NCBI GenBank assembly: GCA_029983705.1
Contig: JASBYZ010000062.1
Location: forward strand, 1-8,407
DNA from: Coriobacteriales bacterium
GTDB taxonomy: Bacteria; Actinomycetota; Coriobacteriia; Coriobacteriales; JAEZZM01
DNA length: 8,407 bases
Direction: 5' to 3'
Shown here: piece by piece, positions 1-6,013 of the stretch
Layout: each line of letters opens with the position of its first letter
Numbering within the stretch: the stretch's first letter is position 1
Notes under the pieces: model-generated
The model's input: only the letters and a program-made list of their open reading frames with translations
What the model was told of the DNA's origin: nothing
The model's database searches: none
Made by a program: the position numbers and the translations under genes

Positions 1-47
1 GCACACCTTACAAGGAAGTCTTTGACAGGCTGGAAGCTGAATTATAA
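1..47 (+). CDS. C-terminal end of an unidentified plus-strand gene (partial)
   Basis: Reading from base 3, the frame gives the C-terminal residues TPYKEVFDRLEAEL followed by a TAA stop at 45-47. The charged, helix-like composition resembles a genuine protein end. The stop lies immediately before a strong terminator hairpin, which supports a real gene entering the window from the left. It converges with the surface-protein gene on the other strand. Fourteen residues are too few to identify a family, and I do not assign a function. Confidence 0.5.
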   Translation, partial: TPYKEVFDRLEAEL

Positions 48-93
48 ATTAAAGAAGGCAGCTAGAATCTTCTAACTGCCTTCTTTAATTATT
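47..93. terminator. Bidirectional intrinsic terminator between convergent genes
   Basis: A long inverted repeat fills the gap between the two convergent stop codons. The outer arms, AAAGAAGGCAG at 51-61 and CTGCCTTCTTT at 76-86, pair perfectly. After one C/A mismatch (62 and 75), the inner arms TAGAA (63-67) and TTCTA (70-74) close around a two-base TC centre. A/T pairs extend the stem outward to about 47 and 90. T-rich sequence follows on the plus side (84-95) and, read on the other strand, the A-rich run at 46-53 supplies the U-tract. It should therefore stop transcription from both sides. Confidence 0.85.
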
Positions 94-2301
94 TTATGAA
101 GCTAATCTTCGCGTATGATATCCAAGTACACAACCCGAAGCACTTAACAATAAGCCTAAAGTAACTAACAGACTATAATCCACATCTCCCGTCTTAGGTA
201 TTCTCTGTACATATGGTGGTTCATATGGTGGATTGTAAGGCGGCTCATATGGTGGCTCCTCAGGTGGAGTACTAGGTGGAGGGGTGCCCGGAGGCGTATT
301 TGGTGGAGTGTTAGGTGGAGGGGTGCCTGGGTTGTTCTTTACCTTTAAAGTAAATATTCCTTTATCTTCACCCTTAGAATACTCAACTTTAAAGACTTCT
401 GACCCAAGTTCTTTTATATAGAGTAGGTCCTCAATTTTTTGTTCACGTACAGTTGCAGGTAAGTTTTTAACGGTATATGAGAAGTTATTTTCTTTATTAA
501 GCTTTACTTTCTCAATAAGCCAGTCAGTGCCATCAGAAAGCTTTCCTCTAAGTTCCACCTCTATTGCCCGTGGAGTAAGTGATTCATCCCATTCTTTTAG
601 GATTTTTACTTCTTTAAGAGGTTTATCTTCACCAAAAATCACAGTACCGTTTGATCCAATGCCGCCGCCTCGAGTAGCAGAAGTATTGCCACTGATAATC
701 ACTGTTGCAAGTTTTTTACCTGTAGCATCTAGCTGTTCGTCAGTGTATAGCGCAAGTTCTGACCCATCACCTTTAAGTTCTCCCTTTAATTTTTCTGGAG
801 TAACAAGTTGACCATGAGAATCTTTCCAATTGTATAAAGTGCCACCTAACATACGCTCGCTTATGTTATAAGGAGTGCCGTCGATTTTACTGTGCAAACC
901 CATTCTGTTAGAAGATAGAATATAAATTTCTTTACCAGAAGCAATTAAATTGTTCGTTAACTTATTACTATATAGAGCTACACCATTTGTCACATAAATT
1001 GTTGTTTTAGAAATTGGGCAAGCTGCATATCCTGCTCCGGAAATAGCAGCTAAGTTATCAGTGACTAAAGCGTTTTTTAGTTCTAAAATACCATTCGCAC
1101 CATGGTAAATCGTGTCACCAAATTTAACCTGACTAGGGGTTCCGTTAACATATATTCCGCCTCCGCCAAAGGCAAATTCCGTTATACCTTTTCCTGTGCA
1201 GGAGTTGTTAATTATCTTACCGGCATTAATCTTAGCTTTTGATGCATCACCAAAAAATAATTTAGCTTGTACAAAAATACCGCCTCCTGAGGCAAATGCA
1301 GTATTACCTGAAACAACTCCGCCGTTCATAACTAAGGTATTAGTTGGACCCCACTCACGACTACCTACACTAATTCCTCCGCCAACTTCTTCAGAGGTAT
1401 TGCTAGCAATCTCTGAACTACCTCCAAGCTCTAGCGTTGATCCAGTGTCAACACATAAACCACCGCCTGCTGCATTAATAACATCCTGATTATAGACAGC
1501 TCTTTTTGCATAATTTTCAATAATTTTTCCACCAGACATTATCATTTTTGAAGCTTTATTTAAATATACTCCTCCACCATTAGTAGCCTGATTATTTTGT
1601 ATAATTCCACCATCCATTACTACAGAAGCTTCGTATGCATACAAACCGCCACCACGAGTGGAATTCTCATCATCTTTATAATTTTTATTATTTTGCAGTA
1701 AAGCCCCATCTTGGATATTGAGAGTGCTTGCGCTTTGAGCAGTAACTAAAGCAGACGTCGCAATAATATTTTCTCTATTTCCGTCGACAATAATATCTTT
1801 AAGAGTAGCCGTTTTACCACTAACTACATTTAAGAGAGCATCCTTAAATTTCTCGCCACGTACGAGCTTTGCTTTTGTACCCGAAAGGCTAATGTCTCCT
1901 TCTATATCTACCGTTCCAAGCACATAGATAGTTTGAATATTTTGATTTGCTGTGGCTATCTCCTTAGCTTTTGCAAAAGTCTTCACCGGTTTTTCTTGAC
2001 TCAATCCATCATTATCATCACTACCATTTTTACCATCAAGGTATAAAATTCCTTGATTGCCAGCAGCTTCTGGAGCTTCTAAAGATTCAGGCATAGCACG
2101 TGTAGCTGCTAATACTGTTTTAGAGCTTGAGTCTGCCGAACTAGTACTTGTTGCCGATTGCGCACTAAGCGTGTTTGCAGTTGGTGAGCTTACAGAACTA
2201 TTTGCTTCACTCGCTATTGCTATATCTATAGCTCCAAAGATAGAAATCTGCAGCATCACAATTAATACGAAACTGATCGCTCTAAAGATTCTCCCTCTCA
2301 T
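94..2301 (-). CDS. Secreted, sortase-anchored beta-helix surface protein with IPKTG signal (probable adhesin)
   Basis: This is a 735-residue cell-surface protein. Residues 1-31 form a signal peptide: basic start, hydrophobic core, likely cleavage after AIAS. A Ser/Thr-rich linker (32-82) follows. At 86-113 there is a LYLDG...DDNDG...VKTFAKAK segment typical of bacterial right-handed beta-helix surface proteins. From about 125 to 560, short beta repeats carry recurring GGG(I/L/V) turns (217, 242, 279, 307, 339, 379, 545) and Asn-rich turns, as in Pmp-like or polymorphic-repeat helices. Residues 563-657 resemble a Cna-B domain (VKILKEWD start, VKNN end). A proline-rich wall-spanning stalk (658-697) leads to IPKTG (701-705), a hydrophobic segment (about 709-727) and the basic tail HTRRLAS. 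The start has the RBS GGAGAG four bases upstream. Sortase would link the Thr of IPKTG to peptidoglycan or a pilus; no sortase lies in the window. An adhesin role is inference, and the ligand is unknown. Confidence 0.88.
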   Translation of the reverse strand: MRGRIFRAISFVLIVMLQISIFGAIDIAIASEANSSVSSPTANTLSAQSATSTSSADSSSKTVLAATRAMPESLEAPEAAGNQGILYLDGKNGSDDNDGLSQEKPVKTFAKAKEIATANQNIQTIYVLGTVDIEGDISLSGTKAKLVRGEKFKDALLNVVSGKTATLKDIIVDGNRENIIATSALVTAQSASTLNIQDGALLQNNKNYKDDENSTRGGGLYAYEASVVMDGGIIQNNQATNGGGVYLNKASKMIMSGGKIIENYAKRAVYNQDVINAAGGGLCVDTGSTLELGGSSEIASNTSEEVGGGISVGSREWGPTNTLVMNGGVVSGNTAFASGGGIFVQAKLFFGDASKAKINAGKIINNSCTGKGITEFAFGGGGIYVNGTPSQVKFGDTIYHGANGILELKNALVTDNLAAISGAGYAACPISKTTIYVTNGVALYSNKLTNNLIASGKEIYILSSNRMGLHSKIDGTPYNISERMLGGTLYNWKDSHGQLVTPEKLKGELKGDGSELALYTDEQLDATGKKLATVIISGNTSATRGGGIGSNGTVIFGEDKPLKEVKILKEWDESLTPRAIEVELRGKLSDGTDWLIEKVKLNKENNFSYTVKNLPATVREQKIEDLLYIKELGSEVFKVEYSKGEDKGIFTLKVKNNPGTPPPNTPPNTPPGTPPPSTPPEEPPYEPPYNPPYEPPYVQRIPKTGDVDYSLLVTLGLLLSASGCVLGYHTRRLAS
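187..201 (-). other. Sortase sorting motif IPKTG (LPXTG variant)
   Basis: These codons encode I-P-K-T-G (residues 701-705), directly after the proline-rich stalk and four residues before the C-terminal hydrophobic segment and basic tail. The order motif, hydrophobic stretch, positive tail is the full cell-wall sorting signal. The leading Ile in place of Leu is a known variant in actinobacterial and pilin-type sortase substrates. Confidence 0.8.
211..258. repeat. 12-nt coding tandem repeat (PPY-x units)
   Basis: About four imperfect 12-base units of the form ATATGGTGGNNN lie at 211-222, 223-234, 235-246 (diverged to GTAAGGCGG) and 247-258. On the minus strand they encode PPYE/PPYN units of the wall-spanning stalk. 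The unit is a multiple of three, so a copy-number change would lengthen or shorten the stalk without shifting the frame. Confidence 0.75.
263..331. repeat. 39-nt coding tandem repeat, about 1.8 copies (proline-rich stalk)
   Basis: The unit beginning GGTGGAGTACTAGG at 263 recurs at 302 as GGTGGAGTGTTAGG. Within each copy the 19-base core TAGGTGGAGGGGTGCC(C/T)GG at 273-291 and 312-330 differs at one base. The period of 39 is in frame (13 residues, PPNTPPGTPPP-like). The near identity of the copies suggests recent duplication in the stalk-coding part of the surface-protein gene. Confidence 0.75.
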
Positions 2302-2305
2302 TTAA

Positions 2306-2357
2306 CTCTCCAATTAAATATGAGTAATATAAAAATATAAATGTTACTAGTATAATA
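2306..2357 (-). promoter_or_regulatory. Candidate extended -10 promoter and ribosome binding site of the surface-protein gene
   Basis: Reading the minus strand, TGATATTAT at 2352-2360 fits an extended -10 element (TGn followed by TATTAT, one mismatch to TATAAT). No convincing -35 hexamer lies 17 bases upstream. Transcription would begin near 2345, giving a leader of about 45 bases. The RBS GGAGAG (2306-2311) is four bases before the ATG. The 189-base gap 2302-2490 otherwise holds AT-rich sequence and the efp terminator. Because that terminator separates this gene from efp, an own promoter is expected. Confidence 0.45.
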
Positions 2358-2439
2358 TCATACTGAGGGAAATAATTCCTTATGATAATTACATTAATTA
2401 TCTAATCTATTAGGATTAACTAATGATCTTTTGACATCT

Positions 2440-2466
2440 AAAAAGGCCTCGATTTCTCGAGGCCTC
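2440..2466 (-). terminator. Intrinsic terminator downstream of efp
   Basis: On the minus strand, arm AGGCCTCGA (2457-2465), tetraloop GAAA (2453-2456, a GNRA-type loop) and arm TCGAGGCCT (2444-2452) form a perfect nine-base-pair GC-rich stem. It is followed by the T-run at 2440-2444. It lies 24 bases past the efp stop codon, closing the large minus-strand gene set and separating it from the surface-protein gene. Confidence 0.92.
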
Positions 2467-2490
2467 AGATAAACGCTTGTATCTAGTTAT

Positions 2491-3054
2491 TTACACACGA
2501 GTGATGTATTTACCGTCTCTGGTATCAACCTTAACAATGTCACCCTGGTCCACAAACATTGGAACCTGGATAACAGCACCGGTCTCTAAAGTTGCTGGCT
2601 TTGAGCCACCTTGTACGGTGTCTCCCTTAAAGCCAGGCTCAGTCTCGGTGATTTCAAGCTCAACAAACATTGGAGGCTCTACACCAATGAGCTCATCGCC
2701 TGCAAATTGGATAAGAACAATGTCGTTTTCTTTGAGCCACTGCTCTTTATCGCCAATAACCTCTGCAGGAATTTCTAACTGCTCAAAGGTCTCAGTGTTC
2801 ATAAAGATAAAATTAGTGCCGTCGTTATAGAGATATTGCATCTCTTTGGTCTCGATGCGAACATCCTCAAACTTCTCGCCCGATCTAAAAGTTAAATCAT
2901 TTACGCGACCGGTCTTAACGTCTCTTACCTTTGTGCGAACAAAAGCAGCTCCCTTACCAGGCTTAACGTGCTGGAATTCAACGATGGTGTAAATCTTACC
3001 GTCGATAATAATTCCCATGCCATTTTTGAAGTTTGCTGTTGAAATAGTAGCCAT
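2491..3054 (-). CDS. efp: Translation elongation factor P
   Basis: EF-P binds the ribosome between the P and E sites and relieves stalling at consecutive prolines. The 187-residue length is normal. The N-terminal KOW-like domain carries the exposed loop VKPGKGAAF, with Lys34 at the tip, where many bacteria add a modification. The central OB domain follows (about 65-128; FRSGEKFEDV, QYLYNDG), then the C-terminal OB domain ending in VDTRDGKYITRV, a family signature. The ATG has the RBS AAAGG (3061-3065) six bases upstream. The gene is the last of the minus-strand set, 51 bases after the peptidase gene, with a strong terminator behind it. None of the modification genes I can recognise (epmA, epmB, ymfI) is in the window. 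The proline-rich stalk of the neighbouring surface protein is the kind of sequence that needs EF-P, though the adjacency may be coincidence. Confidence 0.97.
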   Translation of the reverse strand: MATISTANFKNGMGIIIDGKIYTIVEFQHVKPGKGAAFVRTKVRDVKTGRVNDLTFRSGEKFEDVRIETKEMQYLYNDGTNFIFMNTETFEQLEIPAEVIGDKEQWLKENDIVLIQFAGDELIGVEPPMFVELEITETEPGFKGDTVQGGSKPATLETGAVIQVPMFVDQGDIVKVDTRDGKYITRV

Positions 3055-3105
3055 CCGTAACCTTTCTAAAAATGCTTGTAAAACTTGATTGTTCTACATC
3101 TTATT

Positions 3106-4212
3106 TTACAAAATTTGTAGCTCGTGTGTTGAGCTCGTAAAGATATCCATACCATCGTCAGTGATTACGCCGTAATCTTCAATTCTTACGCCGCCCCTAC
3201 CTGGTAGATAAATACCTGGCTCAATGGTAATAACATGTCCCGGAGCAATGGTGTGATTATCACTTCTGCCAAAGCATGGCTGCTCGTGAATATCAATACC
3301 TACTCCATGGCCAAGACCGTGCTTAAAGTAGTCACCGTATCCTGCCTCAGTAATTAACTTTACTGCAAGCTCATGAATCTCTCTACCCTTAATTCCTGGC
3401 TTAGCAGCTCTATGGCATGCCTCGTTAGTTTCTTTAACAATCTGATAGATTTCTTTTTGCCACTCAGCAGGCTCACCAATCACAACAGTTCTAGTCATAT
3501 CAGAGCAGTAATCTCTATAACCTGCGCCGTAGTCCATCAGCACAAAGTCTCCTGCCTGAACCTTTCTTGAGCCTGGCATAGCATGAGGGTTTGCAGTGTT
3601 AGGTCCACTTGCCACAATAGTGTCAAAGGCGAGCGCATCAGCGCCTTGTGAGTACATATAGTTATCAAGCTCAGCCTGAAGTTCTTTTTCACTCTTACCA
3701 ATCTCAATTACAGAAAGCATGTGAGTAAAGGTCTTATCGGTAATAGCTTGAGCCTGACGCATAATCTCAATTTCTTCAGCGTCTTTGATTGCACGCATCT
3801 CAACTAGATCACCATGTAGCTGAGTAAAGCTCATATGCAGTGACTCATCTTCTGCTGCTCTAACGAGCGAGCTATAAAATCCTAAAGACATGGTGTCTTC
3901 AATAGCAATATATCTTGAATGTGTTTCTTTTGCCTTCTCAACAATAAACTTAATGTGTGAGAGGTCATCCATATCAAATTGCCAAGGGGTCTCATCGCCC
4001 AGCTTTTCTATAAAGGTATTGTAGTAACGAGAATCCGTATGAAAGTAGAGCTTATCTTGGGTGATAAAAGCTGTGTGAGCAAGCTCAAAGTCAAAAACTC
4101 TCTCAGCCCCGGTAAGCCATCTTAAATCTGGATTGTTACGAATAACTACAGCATCGTAACCTTTTTTGGCTGCAAGTGCGCGTAGTCTTTCAACACGTGT
4201 CTTTACTGACAT
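3106..4212 (-). CDS. pepP: M24 family metallopeptidase (Xaa-Pro aminopeptidase/dipeptidase)
   Basis: This is a cytoplasmic peptidase of the pita-bread fold that probably cleaves N-terminal residues or dipeptides next to proline. With the start at 4212 it has 368 residues. Residues 1-135 form the creatinase-like N-terminal domain (NNPDLRWLTG), and 145-368 the catalytic M24 domain. All five metal ligands are visible: Asp227 (LMDYGAG), Asp238 (CSDMTRT), His302 (GLGHGVGIDIHE), Glu331 (IEPGIY) and Glu345 (VRIEDYG). The frame stays open to 4308, but that longer start would overlap the upstream gene by 68 bases and has no family-like sequence. The ATG at 4212 has the strong RBS AAAAAAGGAG. The gene lies between the aroB homologue and efp, its usual actinobacterial place. 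PepP against PepQ specificity cannot be settled from motifs. Confidence 0.93.
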   Translation of the reverse strand: MSVKTRVERLRALAAKKGYDAVVIRNNPDLRWLTGAERVFDFELAHTAFITQDKLYFHTDSRYYNTFIEKLGDETPWQFDMDDLSHIKFIVEKAKETHSRYIAIEDTMSLGFYSSLVRAAEDESLHMSFTQLHGDLVEMRAIKDAEEIEIMRQAQAITDKTFTHMLSVIEIGKSEKELQAELDNYMYSQGADALAFDTIVASGPNTANPHAMPGSRKVQAGDFVLMDYGAGYRDYCSDMTRTVVIGEPAEWQKEIYQIVKETNEACHRAAKPGIKGREIHELAVKLITEAGYGDYFKHGLGHGVGIDIHEQPCFGRSDNHTIAPGHVITIEPGIYLPGRGGVRIEDYGVITDDGMDIFTSSTHELQIL

Positions 4213-4220
4213 AATATGTG

Positions 4221-4230
4221 CTCCTTTTTT
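4221..4230 (-). promoter_or_regulatory. Ribosome binding site that fixes the M24 peptidase start
   Basis: On the minus strand AAAAAAGGAG lies eight bases before the ATG at 4210-4212. It is one of the strongest Shine-Dalgarno matches in the window and shows that the peptidase begins here, not at the upstream in-frame ATG at 4308. Confidence 0.85.
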
Positions 4231-4240
4231 ATAAGGTTTA

Positions 4241-5437
4241 TTACTTTTTATAATCTCTGCGCCTGTGTACGGGAACAAGCTCTCTACGCTCGGCAGCAAA
4301 GTCTTCAAGCACGCTAATTAAATCTGCTTGATCTAAGACTACCTCTTCAAACTCCCCTGGCTTATGTGGAAGAAGGAGGCTAATTTCTTCTGCAAGTCCG
4401 CGCTTTTCTTGTTCTTCTTCGTTTAAGTTTAAAAACTCTTGAGACTCACCAAGCATTGATACAAAGTAGGTCTCAACAGCCAAATCAATATCAAGAGCTT
4501 TGATGCTTAAGGTGCTAAAGAAATCATTGAGCATCTCTTTGTAAGCAGATTCTAAACCTAATTTGTGCTGCGCTAAAGCTAAATCTAGGCGCATGGCATC
4601 TGCCATGTATTCACCAGGATAAAAAGTATTTTTATTTACCGATCTCTCAAGCGCTTTTTGCGTATAGTCAGCAAAACAAAGCTCAGGCGTTTTCATAAGC
4701 TCTTCTTGTGAGCCTGTCTCTTTTACAAGTTTAGAGAGCTGATAGAGGGCATTTGACATATGAGTTAAATAGCTCAGAGCATCTTTTTGCTTAAGCTTTT
4801 CTGCATCCAAACATAAGCTATTAAAGGCATAGGCTGAGTTTGCAAAACAAAAACGAGCCAGGTAAGGATACACATCACGTAAGGTTTTAAGGCCTAAATG
4901 GTTTTCAGACTCAAAGTCATAACACATATAGAGTACTTGAGGCTCTTTTGTAAGTGCATCTTTAAGCTTTCCCAAGTTAACGCTTGCGCCTGTAATAGGG
5001 GCAAGTAGAGCTGAAAGCGGGTTTGTAGGAATAAAGACAAGTGGAAGGTTAGCGTCTAGAAGATAGGAAATATAAGACCCAAGCTTTAAGATACTCAGAG
5101 GTCCGCAGGCGATAAATAAATCAGGATCCATACCCTCTTTTTCTATTAAGCGCTCAAGGACTCTTCCAGCCTCTTCAAAGGTTCTTACCTCATCGCCAAA
5201 TCGTACGGCATGTAAAACACAGGTGATTCCCGCAGCTTCAAGAAGGTCTGTGACCTCTTTTGCGGTGCGTGGCTCATCAACCTTATCGCATAAGATCGTA
5301 ACTTTTTTAAAGTCTCCAAGCTCAGAGAGCTTTTCTACAAGAGAGTCTAGAGCACCGTGACCTATGCGGTAGTCAAATTGGTGTGAGGCTTTTTCAAAAT
5401 GAATGTCTTTGTAACTCACAAAAGCCCCTCTTTCCAT
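4241..5437 (-). CDS. 3-dehydroquinate synthase homologue lacking its catalytic motifs (AroB-like pseudoenzyme)
   Basis: At 398 residues it is slightly longer than ordinary AroB. The fold is still recognisable: an N-terminal Rossmann-like half (HGALDSLVEKL, VTILCDKV) and PTNPLSALLAP (137-147), which matches the family's PTTLLAQVDSS. Key motifs are gone. GGGVIGD is CGPLSIL (111-117). SVGGKT is replaced around ITGASVNLG (148-156). The Glu/Lys helix AEVIK appears as ARFCF (194-198). No NFGHTFGHAIE segment exists. The second zinc His in HGEAV is Pro in YPGEYM (273-278). The enzyme should not bind NAD and zinc normally. The frame is intact, follows aroK by overlap and lies before the M24 gene, exactly where aroB sits in actinobacteria, so descent from true aroB is likely. 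An alternative GTG start at 5419, preceded by GAGGGG, would overlap the aroK stop as GTGA. Its present function is unknown. Confidence 0.8.
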   Translation of the reverse strand: MERGAFVSYKDIHFEKASHQFDYRIGHGALDSLVEKLSELGDFKKVTILCDKVDEPRTAKEVTDLLEAAGITCVLHAVRFGDEVRTFEEAGRVLERLIEKEGMDPDLFIACGPLSILKLGSYISYLLDANLPLVFIPTNPLSALLAPITGASVNLGKLKDALTKEPQVLYMCYDFESENHLGLKTLRDVYPYLARFCFANSAYAFNSLCLDAEKLKQKDALSYLTHMSNALYQLSKLVKETGSQEELMKTPELCFADYTQKALERSVNKNTFYPGEYMADAMRLDLALAQHKLGLESAYKEMLNDFFSTLSIKALDIDLAVETYFVSMLGESQEFLNLNEEEQEKRGLAEEISLLLPHKPGEFEEVVLDQADLISVLEDFAAERRELVPVHRRRDYKK

Positions 5438-5955
5438 AAAAACTCACCCGCGCGATAGGCAACATCTTTAAAACTCATGTTACGAATATCAATTATATAA
5501 TCTGCAGCCTGCTCATACAGCGGCACTCGATGCTCAAAAAGCTCACGAGTCTCCTCATATTCGCCCAAAAGCGGACGATGCTTCCTTGAGCGAATCTGAG
5601 AGAGCGCTCCGTCAAAATCAATATCTAAATACACCACATGCCCAAGCTCTTTAAAGAGCTCAAAGTTTTCTGGGCGCTCAACAATTCCATCTCCGCAACT
5701 CACCAGCAATGATTTTTCGTCTCGTAAACTTGTGAGAGCTTCAGTTTCAAAGTCTCTAAAACCTTCTTCACCGTAGCGTGCAAAAATTTCAGATACGCTC
5801 AGTCCCTCGTTTCTGCACACAATTTTATCTGTATCTATAAAAGGTCGAGAAAACATTTTGCCTAAGTTTCGGGCAAGGGTTGTCTTGCCTGCCCCCATAA
5901 AGCCAATAAACAAAATGTGATCATTGCTTGTGCGGCTTTGCATATCATCTTTCAC
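5416..5955 (-). CDS. aroK: Shikimate kinase-like protein with altered substrate motif
   Basis: The family phosphorylates shikimate at O3 with ATP. With the GTG start at 5955 the protein has 179 residues, normal for shikimate kinase. Visible are the P-loop GFMGAGKTT, FIDTDK (substrate-binding Asp), EEGFRDFE (substrate Arg), KHRPLL (lid Arg) and R-x-PLYEQAADYIID (C-terminal Arg). The oddity is VSCGDGIV in place of the usual S-x-GGG-x-V: the middle Gly, which contacts shikimate in known structures, is Asp. The start is ambiguous. GTG 5955 has GAGG five bases upstream, ATG 5943 has only a weak RBS, and a TTG at 6003 gives 195 residues with an atypical hydrophobic extension. The aroB homologue overlaps its 3' end. 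Either an unusual but active kinase or a diverged one is possible. Confidence 0.85.
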   Translation of the reverse strand: MKDDMQSRTSNDHILFIGFMGAGKTTLARNLGKMFSRPFIDTDKIVCRNEGLSVSEIFARYGEEGFRDFETEALTSLRDEKSLLVSCGDGIVERPENFELFKELGHVVYLDIDFDGALSQIRSRKHRPLLGEYEETRELFEHRVPLYEQAADYIIDIRNMSFKDVAYRAGEFLWKEGLL

Positions 5956-5960
5956 ATATA

Positions 5961-5964
5961 CCTC
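5961..5964 (-). promoter_or_regulatory. Ribosome binding site supporting the GTG start of aroK
   Basis: GAGG on the minus strand lies five bases before the GTG at 5953-5955. It favours this start over the ATG twelve bases further in. The 58-base stretch 5956-6013 between the peptidase stop and this start is very AT-rich. I see no convincing promoter or terminator in it. Confidence 0.5.
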
Positions 5965-6013
5965 GCTACACAACGTAATTTTTATTACTCTAAATATTAA
6001 CAAATATAGCTAT

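Noticed and set aside
2431..2436. TTGACA on the plus strand, a perfect -35 hexamer
   Set aside because: No -10 element lies at suitable spacing and no plus-strand gene follows. The next bases form the efp terminator.
2477..2830. Open plus-strand frame of 117 codons opposite efp
   Set aside because: efp on the minus strand is unambiguous over this region, and the plus-strand translation is low-complexity Ser-rich shadow sequence.
3055..3105. Possible separate promoter for efp (TAAAAT-like -10 near the end of the M24 gene)
   Set aside because: No -35 match at proper spacing and no extended -10. In AT-rich DNA such hexamers are expected by chance.
3107..3119. Palindrome TACAAAATTTGTA at the end of the M24 gene
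   Set aside because: It is short and all A/T in the centre, has a one-base spacer that cannot form a stable hairpin, and overlaps coding sequence. A regulator site cannot be argued from one copy.
5645..5660. Perfect 16-base palindrome AGCTCTTTAAAGAGCT inside aroK
   Set aside because: It arises from the codons for ELFKEL and has no loop or adjacent U-tract. It is easily explained by coding and does not resemble a terminator or known operator.
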